Source: Paenibacillus phocaeensis (GTDB taxonomy: Bacteria; Bacillota; Bacilli; Paenibacillales; Paenibacillaceae). Taken from it: a stretch of DNA of 64,000 nucleotides. A program made the translations under genes and the position numbers. Within the stretch, counting starts at the first letter, position 1. Each line of letters opens with the position of its first letter. Positions 42,930 to 50,511 of this stretch are shown here, piece by piece. The stretch lies in NCBI RefSeq assembly GCF_900021165.1, contig NZ_FCOQ01000033.1, positions 58,702-122,701 of the forward strand, read 5' to 3'. Below the pieces are notes generated by a model. The model did not search any database, had not been told where the DNA came from, and saw only the letters and a list, made by a program, of their open reading frames with translations.

Positions 42930-44444
42930 TTACTCTCTAATGATGGTAATCCAGCCGTCCGCGTCGAAGTCCACCGTTGCACCAAGCGCTTCCGTCAGGA
43001 ATCGCAGCGGCACATAGGTTGAGCCGTCCTGATGCACAAACACAGGCTGACTAAGCTGTACCGTCTTTCCATCCACCGTCGCTTGCTTGGCGCCGACCTG
43101 GAGGACAATCTCTTTGCCCGTCAGGTCGTCAATGACAACCAATTGATTGGAACCCGGCGCCCATTTGACCTCGGCGTCAAGCTGCTCGGACAAGTAACGC
43201 AGCGGTACGAAAGAAGTACCGTTCTTCGTGATCACCCCGTAATACTCACTTTGGGAATCCAGGACAACCTGCTTATATCCCAAGTTGAGATCTTCCTTCA
43301 ACCATTTGTACAGCGGGGCGACATCCTGAAAATTGCGCAAAATTTGTCCCGGAGTCGGCTCCGATTCGGTGACGTCGATCACGCCTGCACGCGTATCCAC
43401 TTGATCCATCGTTACCGTCCCGCCGATGTTCCACATTTCGCTGTCGCTGCGAACCTGGATCGCCGAGATCGGAAGATCTTCCGCAGCCGGGAGCGCGACA
43501 TTTAATTCCATCGCCTGTTTGCGAATATTCAGCTTGCTGTCAAAATAAAGATCCAGCTTCAACACGGTATCTTTACCAAATACGGTCGCCAGTTCCGGCG
43601 TATCCGCGAACAATCCGGCTACCTCTTTGTCATAAGAGGCAAGCAGTTCATCGATCGCTTGTTTCAGTTCCGTATACAGCTCATCGATCGCTTGCTTCTT
43701 CGTCTCTTGCGCCAATTCCGGCGTGATTGCAGCCTCCTCGGGAAGGTCGCCCAATGTGTTCAGGAACGGCGTCAACAAATCGTAGTAGCCCGCGATCAAA
43801 TCCTTGAGCCCTTGCTCATCCTTCACCGCACTTGCGAGGAACGGCTTGAACAGCCCGAACAGCTCGTCGCCCCGCACCTCCGCATGCAAATTCGTCAGGC
43901 TCAGCGATTCCCCGTTCACCTGCGACGAGGTTTGCTTCACGGTCAACACCGATGGATTCGGGAAATGCTTCAGTACGAATTCCGCAAGTTTAACGGAAAG
44001 CTCCTGTGCCCCGGCCTCCATAGAGCTCATATCCGGTAAGCCCGGAACGACCGATGGCTGCTGGGATATGTACAATGGCTGCTTTGCGCCTTCAACCTGG
44101 AGCGCAAGGCCCTTGTCATCCATGGAGAAGAGGAACGGAATGTTCTCTCCCTTCAACCCAACGGAGCCTTTCATAGAGACATGTTTCGTATCCTGCACCT
44201 TGGCGCTGTCGATATTCAGAGAAAATGAATTAATGAGATCAATTGCTTTTTGGTCTTCCGCAGTCAGGTTAGCGGATGGCGCCGGAACCAACTTAACGGT
44301 CACCGTCTGCTTCGATTCGCTGCTGGTCGTCTTCGCGCTGCTGGCCAGCGCCTTGGCCACGTCAAACCCGCCGACGGCCTGGCATCCGGTTAGCGCCACC
44401 AGCATCAGCGCCAGCGGAATGGCCAGCCATTTGATTTTTCGCAT
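42930..44444 (-). CDS. Lipoprotein with copper amine oxidase N-terminal (stalk) domain
   Basis: A 504-residue lipoprotein: lipobox VALTGCQAV (Cys21), a long helical/beta middle region without recognised motifs (residues ~30-380, LppX/LolA-like in character), and a C-terminal pair of copper amine oxidase N-like motifs: TSFVPLRYLSEQLDAEVKW and TYVPLRFLTEALGATVDF. This domain is very frequent in Paenibacillus surface proteins and does not imply amine oxidase activity. Role unknown, presumably at the cell envelope. Confidence 0.85.
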   Translation of the reverse strand: MRKIKWLAIPLALMLVALTGCQAVGGFDVAKALASSAKTTSSESKQTVTVKLVPAPSANLTAEDQKAIDLINSFSLNIDSAKVQDTKHVSMKGSVGLKGENIPFLFSMDDKGLALQVEGAKQPLYISQQPSVVPGLPDMSSMEAGAQELSVKLAEFVLKHFPNPSVLTVKQTSSQVNGESLSLTNLHAEVRGDELFGLFKPFLASAVKDEQGLKDLIAGYYDLLTPFLNTLGDLPEEAAITPELAQETKKQAIDELYTELKQAIDELLASYDKEVAGLFADTPELATVFGKDTVLKLDLYFDSKLNIRKQAMELNVALPAAEDLPISAIQVRSDSEMWNIGGTVTMDQVDTRAGVIDVTESEPTPGQILRNFQDVAPLYKWLKEDLNLGYKQVVLDSQSEYYGVITKNGTSFVPLRYLSEQLDAEVKWAPGSNQLVVIDDLTGKEIVLQVGAKQATVDGKTVQLSQPVFVHQDGSTYVPLRFLTEALGATVDFDADGWITIIRE

Positions 44445-44578
44445 GGTATCCCCTCCATTAGTTAATCTCTTCCATTATCGGATAGATCGTCGGGTTTGTG
44501 AACTGAAATTCCTTAATTTCGTTAAAAAATATCATCTGTTCGTTCCCATCCCTCTCTTTCCCTGCGAGATAAATATGC

Positions 44579-44584
44579 TATAAT
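44579..44584 (+). promoter_or_regulatory. -10 box of the que operon promoter
   Basis: TATAAT preceded by ATGC (weak extended -10). No convincing -35 hexamer is seen 17 bp upstream. A hairpin GCCT-GGGCC / GGTCC-AGGC (44595-44619) and another CATGCC/GGCATG (44640-44662) lie between it and the riboswitch. Confidence 0.55.
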
Positions 44585-44662
44585 GGAGTTTGTGCCTAGG
44601 GCCTTGGTCCTTTCAGGCATTTGAATTGAAGAAGAAGTCCATGCCATCCCTTGAGGGGCATG

Positions 44663-44698
44663 GGAGAGGTTCGTGAACTCCCTCTATAAAAAACTATA
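44663..44698 (+). ncRNA. preQ1-I riboswitch
   Basis: AGAGGTTC, a short loop, then CCCTCTATAAAAAACTA (from 44665 to about 44696) matches the class I preQ1 aptamer of Bacillus queC: a small stem-loop followed by the A-rich tail that forms the pseudoknot. It lies 200 bp upstream of queC and should switch the queuosine operon off when preQ1 is abundant. Confidence 0.93.
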
Positions 44699-44701
44699 AA
44701 T

Positions 44702-44728
44702 GCCCTGCCTTGATTTGGCGGGCTCTTT
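44702..44728 (+). terminator. Probable terminator of the preQ1 riboswitch
   Basis: GCCCTGCC pairs with GGCGGGC (one bulged T) around TTGATTT and is followed by TCTTT. It lies immediately after the aptamer tail. The remaining ~170 bp to queC holds no convincing gene. Confidence 0.55.
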
Positions 44729-44902
44729 CGCGCTTGCACGCTCGATGACCTTGATCCGAGCTGCTTGCGTCAGGAGCACCCTGCCGGTTGAACGGGCTTG
44801 TTTTTTTGTGACCAGTTCAAGAACTCTCTTTCTTCTAATCCGAATGGGCCGGGAATCTGCGTTTTCCCGTTTCAGTAATTAAAGAAGACGGAGGGTTTTT
44901 TT

Positions 44903-45571
44903 ATGCTTAAACACGAAAAAGCGGTTGTCGTATTCAGCGGCGGTCAAGACAGCACCACCTGCTTGTTCTGGGCGATCCAGCAATTCGGCGAGGTCGAGGC
45001 TGTCACTTTTGACTATGGTCAACGCCATAAGCTGGAGATCGACTGCGCGAAATCGATTGCGACCGAACTCGGGATCAAGCATACCGTGCTGGATATGAGC
45101 CTGCTCGGTCAATTGACGCAAAACGCGTTGACGCGCAGCGACATCGCCATCGAACACCAGGAAGGCGAACTGCCCAGCACGTTTGTGGACGGCCGCAATC
45201 ATCTCTTCCTCAGCTTTGCCGCCGTATTAGCCAAGGGCGTGGGCGCCAAGCATATCGTCACCGGCGTCTGCGAAACCGACTTCAGCGGTTATCCCGACTG
45301 CCGCGACGTATTCATTAAATCGCTGAACGTGACGCTGAACCTGGCGATGGATTACGAGTTCGTGATCCATACCCCGCTCATGTGGATCGACAAGGCGGAC
45401 ACCTGGAAGCTGGCCGATGAACTGGGGGCCTTCGAGTTCGTTCGCGAACGGACGCTGACGTGCTACAACGGGATCCTCGGGGACGGCTGCGGCGAATGCC
45501 CGGCGTGCAAGCTGAGAAAAGCCGGCTTGGATAAATATTTACTGGAGCGCCGGGAGGCGAATTTACGATGA
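44903..45571 (+). CDS. queC: 7-cyano-7-deazaguanine synthase
   Basis: A 222-residue ATP-dependent enzyme converting 7-carboxy-7-deazaguanine to preQ0. The PP-loop is SGGQDSTT (12-19), and the C-terminal zinc site is CYNGILGDGCGECPAC (four cysteines). ATG 44903 follows GGAGG. It overlaps queD by four bases. Confidence 0.97.
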   Translation: MLKHEKAVVVFSGGQDSTTCLFWAIQQFGEVEAVTFDYGQRHKLEIDCAKSIATELGIKHTVLDMSLLGQLTQNALTRSDIAIEHQEGELPSTFVDGRNHLFLSFAAVLAKGVGAKHIVTGVCETDFSGYPDCRDVFIKSLNVTLNLAMDYEFVIHTPLMWIDKADTWKLADELGAFEFVRERTLTCYNGILGDGCGECPACKLRKAGLDKYLLERREANLR

Positions 45572-46062
45572 ACCGGACACCCGGAGAATTTCGCATCGTT
45601 GAAGCGCTGCAGCAGCTGGGCCAGGACATCCGCCCGGATCAACTCCGTTACCACCGCCGCCGGGTGCTGGTCAGCAAGGAGTTCACATTCGATGCCGCGC
45701 ATCACCTGCATGCGTATGACGGCAAATGCAAGAACCTGCACGGCCACACGTACAAAGTGGTGTTTGGCATCAGCGGCCGGCCGGATGAAATCGGCATGAC
45801 CGTCGATTTTGGCACGATCAAGGAGATCTGGAAGAAGGAAATCGAAGGATACCTGGACCATCGTTACATCAACGAAACGCTGCCGCCGATGAATACAACC
45901 GCAGAGAATATGGTGGTATGGCTGTTCGAGAAAATGGAGGCGGCGCTGCAATCCGAAGCGTATCGGAATCCGGCGTTGGAGGCCCGCACGGAGTTCGTCC
46001 GTCTCTATGAAACGCCGACCAGCTACGCCGAGGCGAGACGGGAGTGGATGCGGGATGAGTAA
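45568..46062 (+). CDS. queD: 6-carboxy-5,6,7,8-tetrahydropterin synthase
   Basis: A 164-residue enzyme making the pterin intermediate of queuosine from dihydroneopterin triphosphate. Zinc ligands are expected at His45, His58 and His60 (AAHHLHAYDGKCKNLHGH) with the catalytic Cys54. It has an N-terminal extension of about 32 residues before the usual VSKEFTFDAAH start. The operon position after queC and before queE is usual. Confidence 0.95.
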   Translation: MNRTPGEFRIVEALQQLGQDIRPDQLRYHRRRVLVSKEFTFDAAHHLHAYDGKCKNLHGHTYKVVFGISGRPDEIGMTVDFGTIKEIWKKEIEGYLDHRYINETLPPMNTTAENMVVWLFEKMEAALQSEAYRNPALEARTEFVRLYETPTSYAEARREWMRDE

Positions 46063-46894
46063 AGAAGCGGCTGCACGGATCGTGACGCCAGAGTCATCCG
46101 CGTTGATCCACGATAACCGGGAAGCCGGAGAACCCCGGGCAACAAGGGAAACCCGGGACCCTAGCGAGCTGCCGATCCCCGTCATGGAGATCTTCGGCCC
46201 TACCGTCCAGGGCGAAGGCATGGTCATCGGGCAGAAGACGATGTTCGTCCGCACCGCCGGCTGCGACTACCGCTGCGCCTGGTGCGATTCCGCCTTTACC
46301 TGGGACGGCAGCGGGAAAGAGATGATCCGCCGCCTGTCCCCGGCGGCGATTGTGAGCGAGCTGCGCGGGATTGGCGGCGACCGCTTCTCCCACGTCACCT
46401 TGTCCGGCGGCAACCCCGCCCTCCTGCCGCAGCTGGCCGGCCTGGTCGAGCTGCTCCACGCCGAGGGCATCGCCGTTGCCGTCGAGACCCAAGGCTCCCG
46501 CTGGCAGGACTGGCTGGCCGCGGTCGACCAGGTGACCCTGTCGCCGAAGCCGCCGAGCTCGGGCATGGACACCGACTGGGACGTGCTGGACAGCATCGTC
46601 GCCAAGCTGGCAGCCCGCCCTCACCCGCTCGCCGTCAGCCTGAAGGTCGTCGTGTTCGACGACGACGATCTGGCCTACGCCAAGCGGGTGCATCGCCGGT
46701 ATGCCGACGTGCCGATGTATGTGCAGGTCGGCAACCCGGACGTCAAGCGGATGGATATCCGGGAGCATGCATCCGACCTGCTGCGCCGTTACGAGGCGCT
46801 GATCGACAAGGTCGTCGCCACGCCGGACCTGAACGATGTCCGGGTGTTGCCGCAGCTGCACGCCCTCGTCTGGGGTAACAAACGCGGCGTGTAA
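46055..46894 (+). CDS. queE: 7-carboxy-7-deazaguanine synthase (radical SAM)
   Basis: A 279-residue radical SAM enzyme converting 6-carboxytetrahydropterin to 7-carboxy-7-deazaguanine. The cluster cysteines are Cys70, Cys74 and Cys77 (GCDYRCAWCDS), with the GPTVQGEG substrate loop (48-55) and the SGGNPAL motif. ATG 46055 (MSKEAAAR) lies within queD and overlaps it by eight bases. The first ~40 residues are an unusual extension rich in Arg, Glu and Thr before the family core IPVMEIFGPTVQGEG. Confidence 0.95.
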   Translation: MSKEAAARIVTPESSALIHDNREAGEPRATRETRDPSELPIPVMEIFGPTVQGEGMVIGQKTMFVRTAGCDYRCAWCDSAFTWDGSGKEMIRRLSPAAIVSELRGIGGDRFSHVTLSGGNPALLPQLAGLVELLHAEGIAVAVETQGSRWQDWLAAVDQVTLSPKPPSSGMDTDWDVLDSIVAKLAARPHPLAVSLKVVVFDDDDLAYAKRVHRRYADVPMYVQVGNPDVKRMDIREHASDLLRRYEALIDKVVATPDLNDVRVLPQLHALVWGNKRGV

Positions 46895-47075
46895 GCGGAT
46901 GTTCAAACATCGGCCTTCGATCACGCAGCGGGAGGGCGAGGAGGCGGAGGCGAGGAGACGGCTTCGAATCTTGGATTCAACCGAGACTTCCGCTACCTCT
47001 CACGAGGCCTTAAGTTACGCCGCATTGCCCGTTCTCGGGAGAACGCCGGTGGACAGAACCTCGTTTGGCCGCGTT

Positions 47076-47856
47076 ACCAGCCCGTTTCTTGCCCCGTCCC
47101 TGCGGCTAACGGAAACCACGGACGTTATTTGATGCTCCGAGGGGCTTTGCCGATTCTAACGGAATGAGGAGACCTTATTTCGAGGTATGGCGAGGAAATG
47201 ACCGCCAATATGCCCAAATAAGGTCGCTGCTTTCCGTTACAGCGGGAAATACTCGGGAAATCGGCAAATAAGGGCTGTACGATCCGCTAGTCCGTTAAAC
47301 CGGTGCGACAAGTTAACGTTCAACTTCTAACCGCCACAACCAGCCCGTTTCTTGCCTCATCCCTGCGGCTAACGGAAACCACGGACGTTATTGGGCGCTC
47401 CGAGGGGCTTTGCCGATTCTAACGGAATGAGGAGACCTTATTTCGAGGTATGGCGAGGAAATGACCGCCAATATGCCCAAATAAGGTCGCTGCTTTCCGT
47501 TACAGCGGGAAATACTCGGGAAATCGGCAAATAAGGGCTGTACGATCCGTTAGTCCGTTTAACCGGTGCGACAAGCTAACGTTCAACTCCTAACCGCCAC
47601 AACTAGCCTGTTTCTTGCCTCATCCCTGCGGCTAACGGAAACCACGGACGTTATTTGACGCTCCGAGGGGCTTTGCCGATTCTAACGGAATGAGGAGACC
47701 TTATTTCGTGGTATGGCGAGGAAATGACCGCCAATATGCCCAAATAAGGTCGCTGCTTTCCGTTAAAGCGGGAAATACTTGGGAAATCGGCAAATAAGGG
47801 CTGTACGATCCGCTAGTCCGTTAAACCGGTGCGACAAGTTAATGTTCAACTTCTAA
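47076..47856. repeat. Three tandem copies of a 263-bp unit between queE and queF
   Basis: Equivalent points recur at 47076, 47339 and 47602, exactly 263 bp apart, with only scattered substitutions and no indels seen; the third copy ends about eight bases short. Each unit contains a ~24-bp module TAACGGAA-N7-ACNTTATTT twice in direct orientation 50 bp apart (47107 and 47157 in copy 1) and once inverted (47216-47239), the latter forming an 83-bp imperfect palindrome with 20/24 matching arm positions. Stretches before it (46895-47075) hold no convincing gene. Confidence 0.9.
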
Positions 47857-47880
47857 TGGCCCAAGTGTGAAGTGGACATA

Positions 47881-48190
47881 AACGGTAACACCCTGCAGTG
47901 CCGTAACAATAGCGTGTGTAACAATAGCGTATAATTAGGAACGTGTACCGGTAACGCTTACCAGTAAGGTTTGTCAGTAACGTGCATCAGCAACATGTTC
48001 AGCGGCGTGGATCCGTACCATTCACAAGTACCGCGCTAGCAGTTCCACGCGACAGTAAAGTGCTTCTGTAACATGCAACGTAACGTAACGCGCATCAGCA
48101 ACTGTATCCCTAACGTGGATCTGTAACATGGATCCGTAACGTGTGTATTCCTAACGTGGATCCCTAACGTGGATCTGTAACGGTTTTATC
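47881..48190. repeat. Degenerate TAAC repeats and 13-bp minisatellite upstream of queF
   Basis: From 48111 the unit TAACGTGGATCYS recurs at 48111, 48124, 48137, 48152, 48165 and 48178 (steps 13, 13, 15, 13, 13). Further upstream TAACAATAGCGT occurs twice 15 bp apart (47904 and 47919) and TAACG-CATCAGCAAC variants occur near 47978 and 48081. No coding frame is present. Confidence 0.8.
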
Positions 48191-48283
48191 AATACCGTGC
48201 AGCAGCCACGCACTGCGCGGACTCCACCGCCAAAATATACCGCGAATGACGCAATTTGAATATACTTAGAAGGAGGGCCTCCC

Positions 48284-48781
48284 ATGGCCGGAAGAAAACC
48301 AGAAGAAATGCAGGACGTCACGCTGCTGGGCAACCAGGGCGTGAAATATCCTTTTGACTATGCGCCGGAAGTGCTGGAGAGCTTTGACAATAAGCACCCG
48401 TACCGCGATTATTTTGTGAAGTTCAACTGCCCGGAGTTTACCAGCCTTTGCCCGATCACAGGCCAGCCAGACTTCGCCACCCTCTACATCAGCTACATTC
48501 CCGATATCAAAATGGTGGAAAGCAAGTCGTTAAAGCTGTACCTGTTCAGCTTCCGCAACCACGGCGATTTCCATGAGGACTGCGTGAATATCATCATGAA
48601 CGATCTGATCAAGCTGATGGATCCGAAATACATTGAAGTTTGGGGCAAATTTACGCCGCGGGGCGGCATTTCCATCGACCCGTACACCAACTACGGCCGT
48701 CCTGGCACCAAATACGAAGCGATGGCCGAACACCGCCTGCTCAATCACGATATGTATCCGGAAAAGATCGATAACCGCTAA
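48284..48781 (+). CDS. queF: NADPH-dependent 7-cyano-7-deazaguanine reductase
   Basis: A 165-residue type I QueF reducing preQ0 to preQ1. Catalytic Cys56 and Asp63 lie in EFTSLCPITGQPDF; the NADPH motif ESKSLKLYLFSFRNH follows. ATG 48284 follows AAGGAGGG. It completes the preQ1 pathway with queC, queD and queE but is separated from them by 1.4 kb of repeats, so it probably needs its own promoter (a TATACT lies about 20 bp upstream of the start). Confidence 0.97.
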   Translation: MAGRKPEEMQDVTLLGNQGVKYPFDYAPEVLESFDNKHPYRDYFVKFNCPEFTSLCPITGQPDFATLYISYIPDIKMVESKSLKLYLFSFRNHGDFHEDCVNIIMNDLIKLMDPKYIEVWGKFTPRGGISIDPYTNYGRPGTKYEAMAEHRLLNHDMYPEKIDNR

Positions 48782-48835
48782 TCTCATCCTGGCGTGAGCG
48801 GAAGCGAACTTTACCACCCGAGAGAGGAGAACCTC

Positions 48836-49810
48836 ATGAAACCGAAAGTGTTTATCTCCCGTCCGATTCCCCCGGAAGTCGAGAATTACCTCGCCGAACA
48901 TTGCGAAATCCACAAATGGGAAGGCGACGGGCCGATCAGCCGAGACCAACTGCTGGCCAGCCTGAACGAGGCTGAAGGCCTGCTGACCGCGGACCGCAGC
49001 ATCAATCAGGAACTGCTGGATCATGCCCCGAAGCTCAAAGTTGTCAGCAATATCAGCGTGGGCTACAACAACTTTGACCTCGAAGCGATGAAAGCCCGCG
49101 GCGTGCTGGGCACCAATACCTCGGCCGTCTTGAACGATACGGTCGCCGACCTCATTTTTGCCTTGATGCTGGACGTCGCCCGCCGGGTATCGGAGCTGGA
49201 CCGGTACGTCAAGGCCGGACAATGGAAACGCGGGGATGGCCAGAATCTGTTCGGGCTGGATGTCCATCACAAGAAGCTGGGCATCATCGGGATGGGCGAG
49301 ATCGGTGAAGCTGTGGCCCATCGGGGCCAATTTGGCTTCGGAATGGAAGTGCTGTATCACAACCGCAGCCGCAAACCGGAGACGGAAGCCCGATTGGGGG
49401 CCGTTTATTGCAGCTTGGATAAGCTTCTTCAGGAAGCGGATTTCATCGTGCTCATTACGCCGCTGACACCGGAGACGCACCGGCTGATCGGCGCCCGTGA
49501 ATTCGCCCTGATGAAGCCGACAGCGGTATTCATCAACGCCTCAAGAGGGGCGACCGTGGATGAGCAGGCGATGACCGAAGCTTTGCAGAAGCGGCAAATT
49601 TACGGCGCAGGTCTCGATGTCTTTGAGAAGGAACCGATCGATCCGGATCATCCGCTGCTGAAGCTGCCAAACGTTGTGACCCTGCCGCATATCGGTTCGG
49701 CCACGGACCAAACCCGCCGGCAAATGGCGATGCGGGCCGCCGAGAACCTGGTCGCCGCGCTCGAAGGCCGAACGCCGCCGGGCCTGGTCAAGGAACTGCG
49801 ACCGGACTGA
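48836..49810 (+). CDS. 2-hydroxyacid dehydrogenase (glyoxylate/hydroxypyruvate reductase type)
   Basis: A 324-residue D-isomer-specific 2-hydroxyacid dehydrogenase. The NAD(P) motif is GIIGMGEIGEAVA; catalytic Arg is in NASRGATVDE, Glu in DVFEKEPI and His in LPHIGSATDQTR. The SVGYNNFDL and NTSAVLNDTVADL segments match the glyoxylate/hydroxypyruvate reductase subgroup. ATG 48836 follows GAGAGGAG. Confidence 0.93.
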   Translation: MKPKVFISRPIPPEVENYLAEHCEIHKWEGDGPISRDQLLASLNEAEGLLTADRSINQELLDHAPKLKVVSNISVGYNNFDLEAMKARGVLGTNTSAVLNDTVADLIFALMLDVARRVSELDRYVKAGQWKRGDGQNLFGLDVHHKKLGIIGMGEIGEAVAHRGQFGFGMEVLYHNRSRKPETEARLGAVYCSLDKLLQEADFIVLITPLTPETHRLIGAREFALMKPTAVFINASRGATVDEQAMTEALQKRQIYGAGLDVFEKEPIDPDHPLLKLPNVVTLPHIGSATDQTRRQMAMRAAENLVAALEGRTPPGLVKELRPD

Positions 49811-49876
49811 CCCAAGCCTAAGTGGAACCGCAACCGCTTCAAGCAAGCCGACTGAATATTCGTCAATAACCCAACC

Positions 49877-49923
49877 AAAAACTCCCCGGAGTGCGAAAGC
49901 TGCTTACGCACCCGGGGAGTTTC
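49877..49923. terminator. Terminator between the dehydrogenase and padR genes
   Basis: ACTCCCCGG-AGTGCG pairs with CGCAC-CCGGGGAGT; A-rich before and T-rich after, so it can act in both directions. Confidence 0.85.
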
Positions 49924-50505
49924 TTATTTGTCTTCGTCCAGCAAATCGGCCGGATCGCGGTCGCCCAGCCTTCCGGCTTCAGCATCCGCAAGCAGCCGGC
50001 GCAGCCAGGTAAGCTCTATGCGCGCATGCTCGTACCGGCCGGCCATCAAGTGCAGCACGCTCCGCGGCACAACACCTCGATGCTCCTCATAGACCTGGTA
50101 GCTCAAATTGACTTGATGCTCCGCTTCCCGAATGCGGGCCTGCAGCAAAGCGGTTACCTTATCCCGATCCCCATATTTGGCGAACACCAAGGCAACATGC
50201 AGCGGATGGTAGGCGGAGACCTCCTCCTGGAACCGATCGATCAGCAGCTTGTGAAAATGCTCCCGGCCCTTGTCCGTAATTCGGTATACCGTCTTGTCCG
50301 GACGCCCCTCGTTCTGAATCGTCTCCACCGTTTCGATATAAGCAGCTTTGGCCAACTGATCAACGGCGTAATATAGCGAGCCGATTTTGAAGTTGCCGTG
50401 CTGGTCGAGGAACCGGTCCCGGATGCGAATGAGCATCTCATAAGGATGCTGGTCTTCCTCAAGCAGCAAACCCAGGATGCACAGTCGGATTGCCAACCCC
50501 TTCAT
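49924..50505 (-). CDS. PadR-family transcriptional regulator
   Basis: A 193-residue regulator with a PadR winged helix: LAIRLCILGLLLEEDQHPYEMLIRI, GSLYYAVDQLAKAAYIE and RPDKTVYRITDKG, followed by a helical C-terminal dimerisation domain. It starts six bp after the MFS transporter gene, so it is expressed with it and probably represses the pair through the palindrome at 52053. Confidence 0.92.
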   Translation of the reverse strand: MKGLAIRLCILGLLLEEDQHPYEMLIRIRDRFLDQHGNFKIGSLYYAVDQLAKAAYIETVETIQNEGRPDKTVYRITDKGREHFHKLLIDRFQEEVSAYHPLHVALVFAKYGDRDKVTALLQARIREAEHQVNLSYQVYEEHRGVVPRSVLHLMAGRYEHARIELTWLRRLLADAEAGRLGDRDPADLLDEDK

Positions 50506-50511
50506 GTTCGC

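Noticed and set aside
41746..43017. 423-codon plus-strand open frame opposite the siderophore-binding gene
   Set aside because: Antisense of a clear lipoprotein gene and it crosses the Fur box and terminators.
44700..44882. 60-codon open frame upstream of queC
   Set aside because: It lies in the riboswitch leader, has no ribosome binding site and overlaps the terminator stem.
47076..48190. CRISPR array
   Set aside because: The repeats are 263 bp or 13 bp, lack 25-40-bp repeats with unique spacers of constant size, and no cas genes are near.
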